Of a DNA stretch of 44,903 nt, positions 15,196 to 23,641 are shown piece by piece. Source of the DNA: JAAZAI01 sp050942875 (GTDB lineage Bacteria; Verrucomicrobiota; Kiritimatiellia; RFP12; UBA3636); NCBI GenBank assembly GCA_050942875.1, contig JBMNOD010000020.1, positions 1 to 44,903 on the forward strand, given 5' to 3'. A model generated the notes under the pieces. It was not told the origin of the DNA and did no database searches. It saw only the letters and a list, made by a program, of their open reading frames with translations. A program made the translations under genes and the position numbers. The first letter of the stretch is position 1. Each line of letters opens with the position of its first letter.

Positions 15196-16978
15196 CCCTG
15201 TATTCCGCCGGCACGACAAAGTCCCAGAAGCCGGCGATTGTTTTGGCGATGTCCGTGTTGTCGATTTCGCCCTCGAAGCGCTCGGCCCCGGGCCCATAGG
15301 CACCCAAAGGCACGGGATCTGCCGTGTGGTTGACGCTGCCGTATTCAATATCGGGAGTCCGAGAACCATCGGGAGCGGCAACCGCCTTGAGCCCGCCGGT
15401 TTCGTGGTCGGCGGTGCAGATGACGAGCGTATCGTCCCGGCTCTGCGCAAAGTCGACTGCGGCCTTCACCGCCCAATCGGCATGGACGGTCCCCATGATT
15501 GAAACCGTCGGGTCGTTGCTGTGCCCGCCCGTGTCGGGATAGGTGCTTTCGACCATCATGAAAAAGCCGTTGGGATTCTTCGCCAGCCGTTCGATCGCAG
15601 CACGGGCAAACTTCCCGAGCATCCGATCGTCCGTCGTGAAGCGCTTGCTCTCGATCTGGCCGACGATCCGCGAGCCTGCGGGCACGGCGGCGAACTGCTC
15701 GAGATCCTCGACGAACCGGCAGCCGCGCGCTTCCATCTCCTTCTGGAGGTTGCGCTGATTGGGCTCCTGGCCGTTTTGGAGGAAAAGCCCGCGTGTGGCG
15801 GCCTGGCCGAGGAGAACGTCGAAGCCGCAGGCTGCCGCGTCCGCCACAATCTCAGGAGCCATGCCACGTGCTTTCTGGCGGGCGAAGAAACCGGCCGGCG
15901 TCGCACCCGAAAGCGGGTCGGAAGTGAGGATGCCCACGGCCTTGCCCTTTCCGCGGGCAAAGAGCGCAACCGACTTGAGCGCGCGGCCATCCGGCGTCAC
16001 GGCAACGGAACCATTGTTGACCTTCTCGCCGCACGCGATCGCCGAGGCGGCAGCGGCGGAATCCGTCACGCGGGAATTGGCCGACGCCGTCTTGCAGCGG
16101 CCCTGAATCGGCAATTGCTGCAGGAACAGCTTGTTCGTTTCGCCATGCACCCAGAGCGACGTCAGATCCAGCGCGCCCTGCCCCATGCCGTCGCCAATGA
16201 CCAGGATGACATTGCGTGGGGTTCCCCCCGTCCTTCGCTGAACAAGCGGCTCCTGGACGGACGGGGCCTGAAACTCGCGGTCGATCTTGTAGACGATCTT
16301 CAACGGCTCCACCGCCACATCGTCGCCGATCGACGCCGCCGCGATCATCCAGACCATGTCCGTTGCCACAAGCCGGACGGACTTGAGCTTTAAATTGGGT
16401 TCAAGTGGAAACTTCGAGATGAAAAGCGAAACCTGCTTCTGTCCGTTGTACTCCGACCAGGCGCGGACGTTGTTTGGGCCGCTCCGTGCCTGGAACCAAT
16501 CAGCCACGTCGCGTCCGCCGCGAATGTTGTGCCGCTTGCTGGTGCCGTCGGCGTACTGGAGCGTCAGCGTCCCGAGGATTTCGTTGTTCGACGGGCACCA
16601 GGCGCCGGCGTGCAGAAGATAGAAGACCGCTTCGCCACCCTGGGCGGCGACGGGGATTTCCGCCTCTTGCGGAAGATACGGACGCGGCTTGCCGCCGAGC
16701 ACGATGCAGGACTTGCCGCCGGCGGCCGCATCGGAGGCGATGTCGAAGACCACGCCGCTGTGTTCATGCCGCCCCGGCTCAATGACCCGGAGATCATTCC
16801 CCCCCTGGTCCGTCCAGCCGCCCTGCCGGTCGTCCGCCACGTCGTCGGCGAACGACGTGTTGGCCGCAGCGCCAAACGGAACCGGCACGACATCGGCAAA
16901 TCCCCTGTGGCAAAACAGGACGCAGAACAGCGCAAGGAACGCGACAAACTTGACTCTCATTCTCATTCTCACTCTCAT
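15191..16978 (-). CDS. Exported alkaline phosphatase family protein
   Basis: The 595-residue protein has a signal peptide (KFVAFLALFCVLFC, cleavage near GFA-DV), an N-terminal beta-rich region of about 230 residues, and an alkaline-phosphatase domain: metal motif VILVIGDGMGQG, nucleophile serine in VTDSAAAASAIACG, MMVESTYPDTGGHSND, the TADHETGG metal ligands and VNHTADPVPLGAYGPGAE. It likely hydrolyses phosphomonoesters in the periplasm. The first codons read MRVRMRMRVK because they lie in a hexamer-like ATGAGA repeat, so ATGs at 16978, 16966 and 16960 are all possible; none has a clear ribosome site. The stop codon is in the heptamer array. The extra N-terminal domain is not assigned. Confidence 0.92.
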   Translation of the reverse strand: MRVRMRMRVKFVAFLALFCVLFCHRGFADVVPVPFGAAANTSFADDVADDRQGGWTDQGGNDLRVIEPGRHEHSGVVFDIASDAAAGGKSCIVLGGKPRPYLPQEAEIPVAAQGGEAVFYLLHAGAWCPSNNEILGTLTLQYADGTSKRHNIRGGRDVADWFQARSGPNNVRAWSEYNGQKQVSLFISKFPLEPNLKLKSVRLVATDMVWMIAAASIGDDVAVEPLKIVYKIDREFQAPSVQEPLVQRRTGGTPRNVILVIGDGMGQGALDLTSLWVHGETNKLFLQQLPIQGRCKTASANSRVTDSAAAASAIACGEKVNNGSVAVTPDGRALKSVALFARGKGKAVGILTSDPLSGATPAGFFARQKARGMAPEIVADAAACGFDVLLGQAATRGLFLQNGQEPNQRNLQKEMEARGCRFVEDLEQFAAVPAGSRIVGQIESKRFTTDDRMLGKFARAAIERLAKNPNGFFMMVESTYPDTGGHSNDPTVSIMGTVHADWAVKAAVDFAQSRDDTLVICTADHETGGLKAVAAPDGSRTPDIEYGSVNHTADPVPLGAYGPGAERFEGEIDNTDIAKTIAGFWDFVVPAEYRE

Positions 16979-17024
16979 AACTTCAATTCAGGGCTTACGG
17001 TTCGCAATTTGCTTCTGTCTCAAC

Positions 17025-17052
17025 ATTATCCATATTTCGCCACAATTCACAA
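17025..17052 (-). promoter_or_regulatory. Candidate promoter of the alkaline phosphatase gene
   Basis: Minus-strand TTGTGA (17052-17047) is followed after 16 bases by GATAAT (17030-17025). The transcript would begin about 40 bases before the first ATG. No convincing Pho box was seen. Confidence 0.4.
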
Positions 17053-17125
17053 TGCCAAAGTGAAAGCTGGAGGCAATCGGTCTGCCGCAGGGCCACTTTG
17101 TCGCCTTGTCGCAAACTTGCTCGAA

Positions 17126-17162
17126 TCCAAAGTCCCGCGTCCCAAACCACCTGGACTTTGGA
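17126..17162 (-). terminator. Hairpin directly after the rpoN stop codon
   Basis: TCCAAAGTCC (17126-17135) and GGACTTTGGA (17153-17162) form a perfect ten-base stem with a 17-nt loop, touching the rpoN stop codon at 17163. No T-run follows. The motif TCCAAAGTCC also occurs at about 5037-5046, so it may be a dispersed repeat rather than a dedicated terminator. Confidence 0.5.
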
Positions 17163-18704
17163 CTACGTCCTCCGCCGCCGGTGCGACGCGGGAATCTTGA
17201 GGATTCCGCGATATTTCGCGATGGTGCGGCGGGCGATGTTGATTCCCTCGTCCGCCAGCTTGCGCTCGATGTCCTGATCGGACAGCGGCCGGGCGGGATC
17301 TTCCGCTTCCACGATCTGCTTGACCATCATCTTCACGCGCTCGCTTGAAACATCCTCGCCCGCCTCCGTTGATATGGCCGACGTGAAGAAATAGCGCAGC
17401 TCGTGGATGCCTTGCGGCGAACGCATGTACTTGTTCGACACGGTTCGGCTCACCGTCGTCTCGTGCACGCCGACCTCGCCGGCGATCGTCGCCATGACGA
17501 GCGGTCGCAGCGCCATCACGCCATGGTCGAAAAAGTCCCGCTGGACGTCCACGATCGCCTGCGCCACGTTGCGGATCGTCTCCTGGCGCTGCTCGATGCT
17601 CTTGATGAGATTCATGCCCGCGCGGATCTTGCCCTGGATGTACTCGCGCACCTCGTCCGAAAGATCCTCCGATTGCAGCATGTCGAGATAGCGGCGCGAA
17701 ATGCGCAGGCGCGGAAGGTCGCGCTCCTCCAGGAACACCGTCCAGCGCCCGTCGACCTTGCGAACCTCGATTTCAGGAACGACATACGTCGGGGGGGCGA
17801 GGTCGAACGCCGTGCCGGGCCGTGGCTCAAGTTGCGCCAGCAGGCCCATCGCCTCGTCCACCTCGGGTTGCGCAACGCCCAACGCATCGGCAATCGCGGC
17901 AAACTGCCGATTCTCGACAAGATTGAGATGCTGCTCGACGATCCGCTCCGCCAGCGTCCCCTGCAGCGGCCCCTGGCGAATCTGCAACAGCAGGCACTCG
18001 CGCAAGTTGCGGGCGCCAATGCCCGGCGGATCAAACGCCTGCACGACGTGCAACACGCGCTCGGCCTGGCTCATCGACGCGCCGGGCACCACCTGGACGA
18101 TGTCCGCGAGCGGCGTGCGCAGATAGCCATCCTCGGCGATGCTCCCGACGATCTGCTCGGCGACGAGGCGATCGACCTCCTCCAGGTCGAGCAAGTCGAG
18201 CTGGTCGAGCAGGTGGCCTTGGAGCGACTGGAACACGGGGATCGAGTCAAACATGAACTGGCGCCGTTCCTCGAGATCCGGATTGTACTCGTTGTTGCCG
18301 CCCGCCTGGTAAAGGTAGTCCACATCGTCAAGCTCGGCAAGCACGGCAAAATCGATCGGATCCTCCGACGCCGCATCGCCATCATCCTCGCCTGAGGCTT
18401 CCCGCCTTTCCGCCGCCGCAAGCGGCTCGGCGTCAGCGCTGCGAGAATCGGCAACGCCGTCATCATCATCCGAAAAATCACGATCCGGCGAGTCAACGCC
18501 TTCATGTTGTTCGCGGGCGGCATCAATGGAGTCCTGGAGAGTCGAGACGTCTTCGAGCGTGGGATTCTGGACGAGTTCTTCCTGGACAAGCAGAGCCAGA
18601 TCCTGGACTTGAAGCTGCAACACTTCAAGCGATTGGCGCATCTGCGGCGCCAGGATCTGTTTCTGTCGCAACTGCTGCGACAAGCCCATGCCCATGTTCG
18701 CCAT
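17163..18704 (-). CDS. rpoN: RNA polymerase sigma-54 factor
   Basis: The 513-residue protein has the glutamine/leucine-rich activator-interacting region I (LSQQLRQKQILAPQMRQSLEVLQL), a strongly acidic region II (about residues 70-125), core-binding domain, the helix-turn-helix in VGVHETTVSRTVSNKYMRSP, and the RpoN box ARRTIAKYRG at 491-500. Sigma-54 recognises -24/-12 promoters and needs an AAA+ activator; a matching activator with a GAFTGA loop is encoded at 35501-36898. The gene lies 60 bp after tex on the same strand. Ribosome-site choice is uncertain: AGGAG is 14 bases from the first ATG and further Met codons follow at positions 4 and 6. Confidence 0.97.
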   Translation of the reverse strand: MANMGMGLSQQLRQKQILAPQMRQSLEVLQLQVQDLALLVQEELVQNPTLEDVSTLQDSIDAAREQHEGVDSPDRDFSDDDDGVADSRSADAEPLAAAERREASGEDDGDAASEDPIDFAVLAELDDVDYLYQAGGNNEYNPDLEERRQFMFDSIPVFQSLQGHLLDQLDLLDLEEVDRLVAEQIVGSIAEDGYLRTPLADIVQVVPGASMSQAERVLHVVQAFDPPGIGARNLRECLLLQIRQGPLQGTLAERIVEQHLNLVENRQFAAIADALGVAQPEVDEAMGLLAQLEPRPGTAFDLAPPTYVVPEIEVRKVDGRWTVFLEERDLPRLRISRRYLDMLQSEDLSDEVREYIQGKIRAGMNLIKSIEQRQETIRNVAQAIVDVQRDFFDHGVMALRPLVMATIAGEVGVHETTVSRTVSNKYMRSPQGIHELRYFFTSAISTEAGEDVSSERVKMMVKQIVEAEDPARPLSDQDIERKLADEGINIARRTIAKYRGILKIPASHRRRRT

Positions 18705-18764
18705 CTTGGTCTCTCGATCTCCTTGATTTCCCCGGACGACGTCCGAGGGGGGTGATCCTGCTCG

Positions 18765-21122
18765 CTAGCGGAAGAGCTTGGAAAGCGCATCGTTGAACGC
18801 GCTGTTCAAACCATTCCCCGACGCATTGCGCCCGCCGCGGTTGTCGCGGTTGCCGCGGTTGCCGCGATCGTCTCGGCGGCCATCGCGAGCATCGCGACGT
18901 TTCCGCGAATCCCGGCCCGGGCGCGAATCCCGGGGCCCGCCACCGCCCTTCCCGTCCTGCGGCCTTCCCTCGGGCGCGGCGCGCGGCGCCTCGCGCTTCA
19001 TGCTCAAGGCAATGCGGCGGCGCTCCAGGTCCACGCGCTTCACCGTCACCTCGACCTTCTGCCCGACCTTGACGACCGTGTTGGGAGCCGAAACGAAGCG
19101 GTCGCTCATCTCGCTGATGTGGACGAGGCCGTCCTGGTGCACGCCGATATCGACGAACGCGCCGAAGTTGGTCACGTTCGTCACCACGCCCGGCAGCTTC
19201 TGGCCCGGATGCAGATCCTCGAGCTTGGACACGCCCTCGGCAAAACTGAAGGCCTCAAACGCCTTGCGCGGGTCGCGGCCCGGCTTGGCGAGCTCGGAAA
19301 CGATGTCGCGGAGCGTCGGCAGGCCGATGTCGTCCGAGACATACGCGGCAATGTCGATTTTCTGCACGCGCGTCGGTTCGCTCACCAGGTCGGCCACGTC
19401 GCAGCCCATGTCCTCGGCCATCTTCTCCACCACCGGATAGCGCTCGGGATGGACGGCGCTGCCGTCGAGCGGATTCTCCGCCCCGGAAATGCGCAGGAAG
19501 CCCGCGCTCTGCTCGAACGCCTTCGGCCCCAGCCGCGGCACGTCGCGGAGCGCGTTGCGCGACGCGAACGGCCCGTTCTCGTTGCGGTGGCGGACGATGT
19601 TCTCGGCCAGCGACGGGCCGATGCCCGACACGTACGTCAGCAACTGCTTGCTCGCCGTGTTCACGTCCACGCCCACGGAGTTCACGCACGACACGACCAC
19701 CTCGTCAAGCCCCTGCTTGAGCCGCTGCTGATCCACGTCGTGCTGGTACTGCCCCACGCCGATCGACTTCGGATCGAGCTTCACCAGCTCCGCCAGCGGA
19801 TCCATCAGGCGGCGACCGATCGAGACGCTGCCACGCACCGTCACGTCCTTGTCCGGGAATTCCTCGCGCGCCACGTCGGACGCCGAATAGATCGACGCGC
19901 CGCTCTCGTTGACGAACGTGACGACGATCCCCTCCGGAAGCTGGAGCGAGCGGACGAAGTCCATCGTCTCGCGGCCGTACGTGCCATTGCCGATCGCGAT
20001 CGCCTCGATTTTGAATTTCTGGCAGAGCGCCGCAATCATGCCCGCCGCCTCGCGCCGCTGCGCGTCCGACTGCGAGAGCTGGATCACCGTGTCGAAAAGC
20101 AGCTTGCCCTGCGGATCGAGGCAGACGACCTTGCAGCCCGTGCGGATGCCCGGGTCGATCGCCAGCACGGCCTTGCGCCCCAGCGGCGCGGCCATGAGCA
20201 GCTCGCGCAGGTTCGCCGAAAACACGCCAATGGCCTCCTCGCCCGCCTTGCGAAACGCCTCCATGCGCGTCTCGACTTCCATCGACGGCGCCATCAGCCG
20301 CGTGTACGCGCTCTCGACCGCCAGCGCGACCTGGTTGGAGAAGGACGACTCGCCCTTCACAAAACGCGCCTTCAGCCGCTCGACGGCCTCGTCCCTGGAC
20401 GGACGGACGCTCAGCGTCAGGAACCCCTCCTTCTCGCCGCGGAGCATCGCCAGCAGCCGATGCCCCGTCATCGTGGCGAGCGGATCGCAGCAGCCGAAGT
20501 AGTCGCGGAACTTCGCGCCCTCCTCCTCCTTGCCCTCGACGACGGCGGCGGCGACCGTGGCGTCGGACGCGAAGAAATCGCGGATCTCCGCGCGGGCGTC
20601 GGCGTCCTCGTTGACCATTTCGGAAATGACGTCGCGCGCGCCGGCGAGCGCCGACTCGACGTCCGGCACTTCCTTCGTCTCGTCGACGTAGGCGGCCGCC
20701 GCCTCCTCGGCGCTGGCTCCGTCTTCCTGCGCGAAAATCGCCAGCGCAAGCGGTTCCAGCCCCCGCTCCCGGGCGATCATGGCGCGCGTGCGGCGCTTCG
20801 GGCGGTACGGCAGGTACAAGTCCTCCAGCGCGGACATCGTCTCCGCCAGCGCGATCTTCCCGGCCAGCTCGTCGGTGAGCAGATCCCGCTCCTTGAGCGA
20901 ACCCAGGATGGCCTCGCGGCGCGCATCCAATTCGGCGAGCCGCGCAAGCTGGTCGCGCACGGCGGCGATCTGGACTTCATCGAGCTCGCCGGTGGCCTCC
21001 TTGCGGTAGCGCGCGATGAACGGAACGGTCGCGCCCCCCTCAATCAATCCGGCGACGGCATCCACCTGCCCCTCGCGCAAACCCAAAGCCTCGGCAACTC
21101 GCGTAATGTGATCGGTCTTCAT
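18765..21122 (-). CDS. tex: Tex-type S1 RNA-binding transcription accessory protein
   Basis: The 785-residue protein has the Tex N-terminal region with FIARYRKEATGELDE, the YqgF/RNase-H-like segment LAIDPGIRTGCK, a helix-hairpin-helix region with VSGIGPSLAENIVRHRNENGPF, and a C-terminal S1 domain (KLPGVVTNVTNFGAFVDIG). Tex proteins bind nucleic acids and influence transcription and toxin or stress gene expression in several bacteria. Beyond the S1 domain is a tail of about 75 residues rich in Arg, Gly and Asp, RGG-like, which standard Tex proteins lack or have only briefly. AGGA precedes the ATG. rpoN follows. Confidence 0.96.
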   Translation of the reverse strand: MKTDHITRVAEALGLREGQVDAVAGLIEGGATVPFIARYRKEATGELDEVQIAAVRDQLARLAELDARREAILGSLKERDLLTDELAGKIALAETMSALEDLYLPYRPKRRTRAMIARERGLEPLALAIFAQEDGASAEEAAAAYVDETKEVPDVESALAGARDVISEMVNEDADARAEIRDFFASDATVAAAVVEGKEEEGAKFRDYFGCCDPLATMTGHRLLAMLRGEKEGFLTLSVRPSRDEAVERLKARFVKGESSFSNQVALAVESAYTRLMAPSMEVETRMEAFRKAGEEAIGVFSANLRELLMAAPLGRKAVLAIDPGIRTGCKVVCLDPQGKLLFDTVIQLSQSDAQRREAAGMIAALCQKFKIEAIAIGNGTYGRETMDFVRSLQLPEGIVVTFVNESGASIYSASDVAREEFPDKDVTVRGSVSIGRRLMDPLAELVKLDPKSIGVGQYQHDVDQQRLKQGLDEVVVSCVNSVGVDVNTASKQLLTYVSGIGPSLAENIVRHRNENGPFASRNALRDVPRLGPKAFEQSAGFLRISGAENPLDGSAVHPERYPVVEKMAEDMGCDVADLVSEPTRVQKIDIAAYVSDDIGLPTLRDIVSELAKPGRDPRKAFEAFSFAEGVSKLEDLHPGQKLPGVVTNVTNFGAFVDIGVHQDGLVHISEMSDRFVSAPNTVVKVGQKVEVTVKRVDLERRRIALSMKREAPRAAPEGRPQDGKGGGGPRDSRPGRDSRKRRDARDGRRDDRGNRGNRDNRGGRNASGNGLNSAFNDALSKLFR

Positions 21123-21189
21123 TTTCCTGAAATCATTGGTTCATCCATCCCGCCGGCCCCATCGGCGCCAAGCGGGTCGCAAGCACGCA

Positions 21190-21195
21190 ATTATA
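21190..21195 (-). promoter_or_regulatory. Perfect TATAAT -10 box upstream of tex
   Basis: Minus-strand TATAAT at 21195-21190 lies about 68 bases before the tex ATG. The expected -35 position holds only a weak TTAATT at 17-base spacing, so this promoter would need help or be modest. Confidence 0.4.
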
Positions 21196-21710
21196 CCCCA
21201 GACCGCCCCCCGAATTAAAGCCGGAAGTTTTGGGCCTTCCCCCAAAGGCAGCGGCTGGCGATCAGCGGCTGGCGATCAGCGGCTGGCGACCAGGAAGCCG
21301 CAAGGCGACTTTGTCGCTTTGTCGGGTTTCAGTGGCCAGGGGCAATCAGTCGGATCGGACGGATCAAAGTTTCGCGCAGCGCAGTGGACGCGGCGTCCCC
21401 GCCGCGTCGTCCACTCGCCCGCGCCCCGGCGCGGTGCGCCTCCCTTTCGTACGATTGGACCTCCGTGTCCCACCCGCATCATATTGAATTTTTGTTCAAG
21501 ACAAGATCATGGTCGTGGCAGAGTCGTCGCCCACTCGCCCGCATCCCGTGAAGCCCCAAATTTCAAATTTCAAATTTCCCCTTCGTTTCTTGTCTTTCTG
21601 CATGGAAAATGCTGTTGGCATTTGACTTTACATCAACCAATGTCGCACGGCGCCATCTCGAAAGCTCGAGGCATTTCCTTTTCACTCCTCATCCGAACAG
21701 AACCCGCAAC
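21196..21710. other. Gene-free interval with several short repeats
   Basis: No gene is supported here. A 14-bp unit GCGGCTGGCGATCA is repeated three times in tandem at 21251-21292. ACTTTGTCGCTTTGTCG (21308-21324) matches a motif near 17095. A hairpin pairing GTGGACGCGGCG with its near-complement lies at about 21383-21414, running into the 30-bp repeat 21411-21440 that also ends rsmE; a partial third copy starts near 21531. A weak TTGGCA with poor -10 at 21615-21643 is the only hint of a zupT promoter. Confidence 0.7.
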
Positions 21711-22544
21711 ATGAACAACGTCCCCTTGGCGTTTGGCCTGACGCTCTTCGCCGGCATGGCAACTGGCATCGGCAGCTTGATCGCCTTTACGGTCAAGCGA
21801 ACCAACCTCCGCTTTCTTTCGGTCTCCACAGGTTTCTCGGCCGGCGTCATGCTCTACGTCTCCTTTGTCGAGATATTCCCCAAGGGCCTCGAAGAAATGA
21901 TCGCCCACAAAGGCGATCGCCTCGGCTATCTTCATACGACAATCGGATTCTTCGCCGGCATCTTGCTCATCGGCCTCATTGACAATCTCATCCCCTCTGC
22001 GGAGAATCCCCACGAAACGCATGGCGACGAAGAGGCGGCGATGCTCCACGAACCCAAGGCCAAAAAAGACAATCCCAGGCTGCTCCGCACGGGGATGTTC
22101 ACCGCGCTGGCGATTGGCATCCACAACTTCCCCGAAGGCCTCGCCACCTTCCTCGCCGCCTTGCGCGACCCCGCGCTCGGCGTCGCCATCGCCATCGCCA
22201 TTGCGTTGCACAACATCCCCGAGGGCGTCAGCGTGTCGGTGCCGATCTACTACGCCTGCGGCTCCCGCCGCCGCGCATTCGTCTATTCGCTGCTCAGCGG
22301 CCTTGCCGAACCGATCGGCGCGCTGGTGGCGTACCTGCTGCTGATTGCATTCGGGGGGGCCGACGCGATCGTCTCGCCGACGATCATGGGCTGCGCCTTC
22401 GCGGGCATTGCCGGCATCATGGTCTACATCAGCCTGGACGAGCTCCTGCCCACCAGCCAAGCCTACGGCAAAGGGCACGACAGCCTGTTCGGGCTTGTCG
22501 GCGGCATGCTCGTCATGGCCATCAGCCTCGTCATCATGCGCTAA
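21711..22544 (+). CDS. zupT: ZIP-family zinc transporter, ZupT-like
   Basis: The 277-residue membrane protein has about eight hydrophobic helices and both ZIP metal-path signatures, HNFPEGLATFLAAL and HNIPEGVSVSVPIYYA, with a histidine/glutamate-rich cytoplasmic loop (ENPHETHGDEEA) between helices three and four. ZupT proteins import zinc and other divalent metals across the inner membrane. The ATG at 21711 gives the usual start; the ribosome site is weak. An EEP-family gene follows after 11 bp, probably co-transcribed. No Zur box was recognised. Confidence 0.94.
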   Translation: MNNVPLAFGLTLFAGMATGIGSLIAFTVKRTNLRFLSVSTGFSAGVMLYVSFVEIFPKGLEEMIAHKGDRLGYLHTTIGFFAGILLIGLIDNLIPSAENPHETHGDEEAAMLHEPKAKKDNPRLLRTGMFTALAIGIHNFPEGLATFLAALRDPALGVAIAIAIALHNIPEGVSVSVPIYYACGSRRRAFVYSLLSGLAEPIGALVAYLLLIAFGGADAIVSPTIMGCAFAGIAGIMVYISLDELLPTSQAYGKGHDSLFGLVGGMLVMAISLVIMR

Positions 22545-22555
22545 GGGAAACGACA

Positions 22556-23497
22556 ATGAAAGGCCAGTCCATCCGCCGCGCACTCGTCTTCGCCGTTCTC
22601 GTGACGGCCGCCCTGGCCTGGGAGTTCCTCCCCGCCCAGATCTTCCGCCCAACGCCCGCCCCCGCTGCCGACACCATCAAGGTCGCCTCCTGGAATCTGC
22701 TCTGGTTCCCGTCCGGATATCCCGAACCGCAACCGAAAGCCGACGAAGCGCGCCGCCTCGCCGCCACCGCGCGATTCATCCGGACGCACGGCATGCCCGA
22801 TGTCTTCTTCTTTCAGGAAATCCGCGACGACGCCACCTGCCAGGCCCTTGCCGGACAGCTCGGACCCAATGCACCGCGCCCCGTCGTTTGTTCAGCGTTC
22901 AAGGACTACGGAACCCAGAAGCCCGCGCTCCAGCAGCTTGCCATCTTCTCCCGCTTCCCCGTCGTCGATTCGGGCTTTGAACCGTGGAGCGCCGCGGACT
23001 TCGTCTATCCGCCCCGGGGCTACGCCTACGCCCTGCTCGACATCCGCGGCGCGCTCGTCGCCTGCTTCACAGTCCACCTCAAGAGCAACTACATCCCCGA
23101 AGGCGAAGATCCGGTGAAGCAAGCCACGCTCAACCGCCTCAAGCGCGAGCTCGCCGCCGAGCAGCTTTTGCGGCGCATCGCCCGCCTCGAAGCCGACGGC
23201 CACAAAGGCCGGCCCGTCAAGCGCTTCATCGTCGCCGGCGACTTCAACACCTCGATCTACGAAAACCGCTTCGCCAAGGAAACAACCATCCGGACATTCT
23301 TCAAAGCCGGCTTCCGCAACGCCTTCGAAGGCTGCACAGGCGAAGACTACGCCACGCTGCCGGCCAGCCCCTGGTTCCCGGCCGCCTTCTTCGACTACAT
23401 CCTCGTCAAAGGGCTGAATCGCGCCGCGCCGCCCGAGACGCTGCCCAAATTCCACGCCTCCGACCACCGGATGATCCGGGCGACGCTCAAACCCTGA
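22556..23497 (+). CDS. Exported endonuclease/exonuclease/phosphatase (EEP) family protein
   Basis: The 313-residue protein begins with a signal peptide or anchor (RALVFAVLVTAALAWEF) and then shows the EEP fold motifs in order: VASWNLLWF, FFQEIRDD with the metal-binding Glu, LAIFSRFPV, FTVHLKSNY, VAGDFNTS and the C-terminal ASDHRMI. Members include DNase I, exonuclease III and phospholipid or inositol phosphatases; export suggests an extracytoplasmic nuclease or phosphodiesterase. AAGGG precedes the ATG. It follows zupT by 11 bp, and the fold depends on divalent metal, which may or may not explain the pairing. Confidence 0.88.
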   Translation: MKGQSIRRALVFAVLVTAALAWEFLPAQIFRPTPAPAADTIKVASWNLLWFPSGYPEPQPKADEARRLAATARFIRTHGMPDVFFFQEIRDDATCQALAGQLGPNAPRPVVCSAFKDYGTQKPALQQLAIFSRFPVVDSGFEPWSAADFVYPPRGYAYALLDIRGALVACFTVHLKSNYIPEGEDPVKQATLNRLKRELAAEQLLRRIARLEADGHKGRPVKRFIVAGDFNTSIYENRFAKETTIRTFFKAGFRNAFEGCTGEDYATLPASPWFPAAFFDYILVKGLNRAAPPETLPKFHASDHRMIRATLKP

Positions 23498-23539
23498 GCG
23501 GGCGGCAACGGCGTTGGCGCGCAGCCAAGGGGAACCGGC

Positions 23540-23641
23540 TAGAGCGACTTGAGAAATAGTATAGCCGCACGATTTGAACTAGGATTCGGCGTTTGGAGAT
23601 GGAGGATAGAATATGGACACGGATTTTCTTAAACCGCTCTA
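23540..23641. mobile_element. MITE-like element with terminal inverted repeats and TA flanks
   Basis: GAGCGACTTGAGAAA at the left end and TTTCTTAAACCGCTC at the right are inverted repeats matching at 12 of 15 positions, and each is bordered by TA (23540-23541 and 23640-23641). The element is about 100 bp and encodes nothing. TA flanks and short inverted ends fit non-autonomous relatives of IS630/Tc1-type elements. Its right end lies on the gspF stop codon. Confidence 0.6.
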
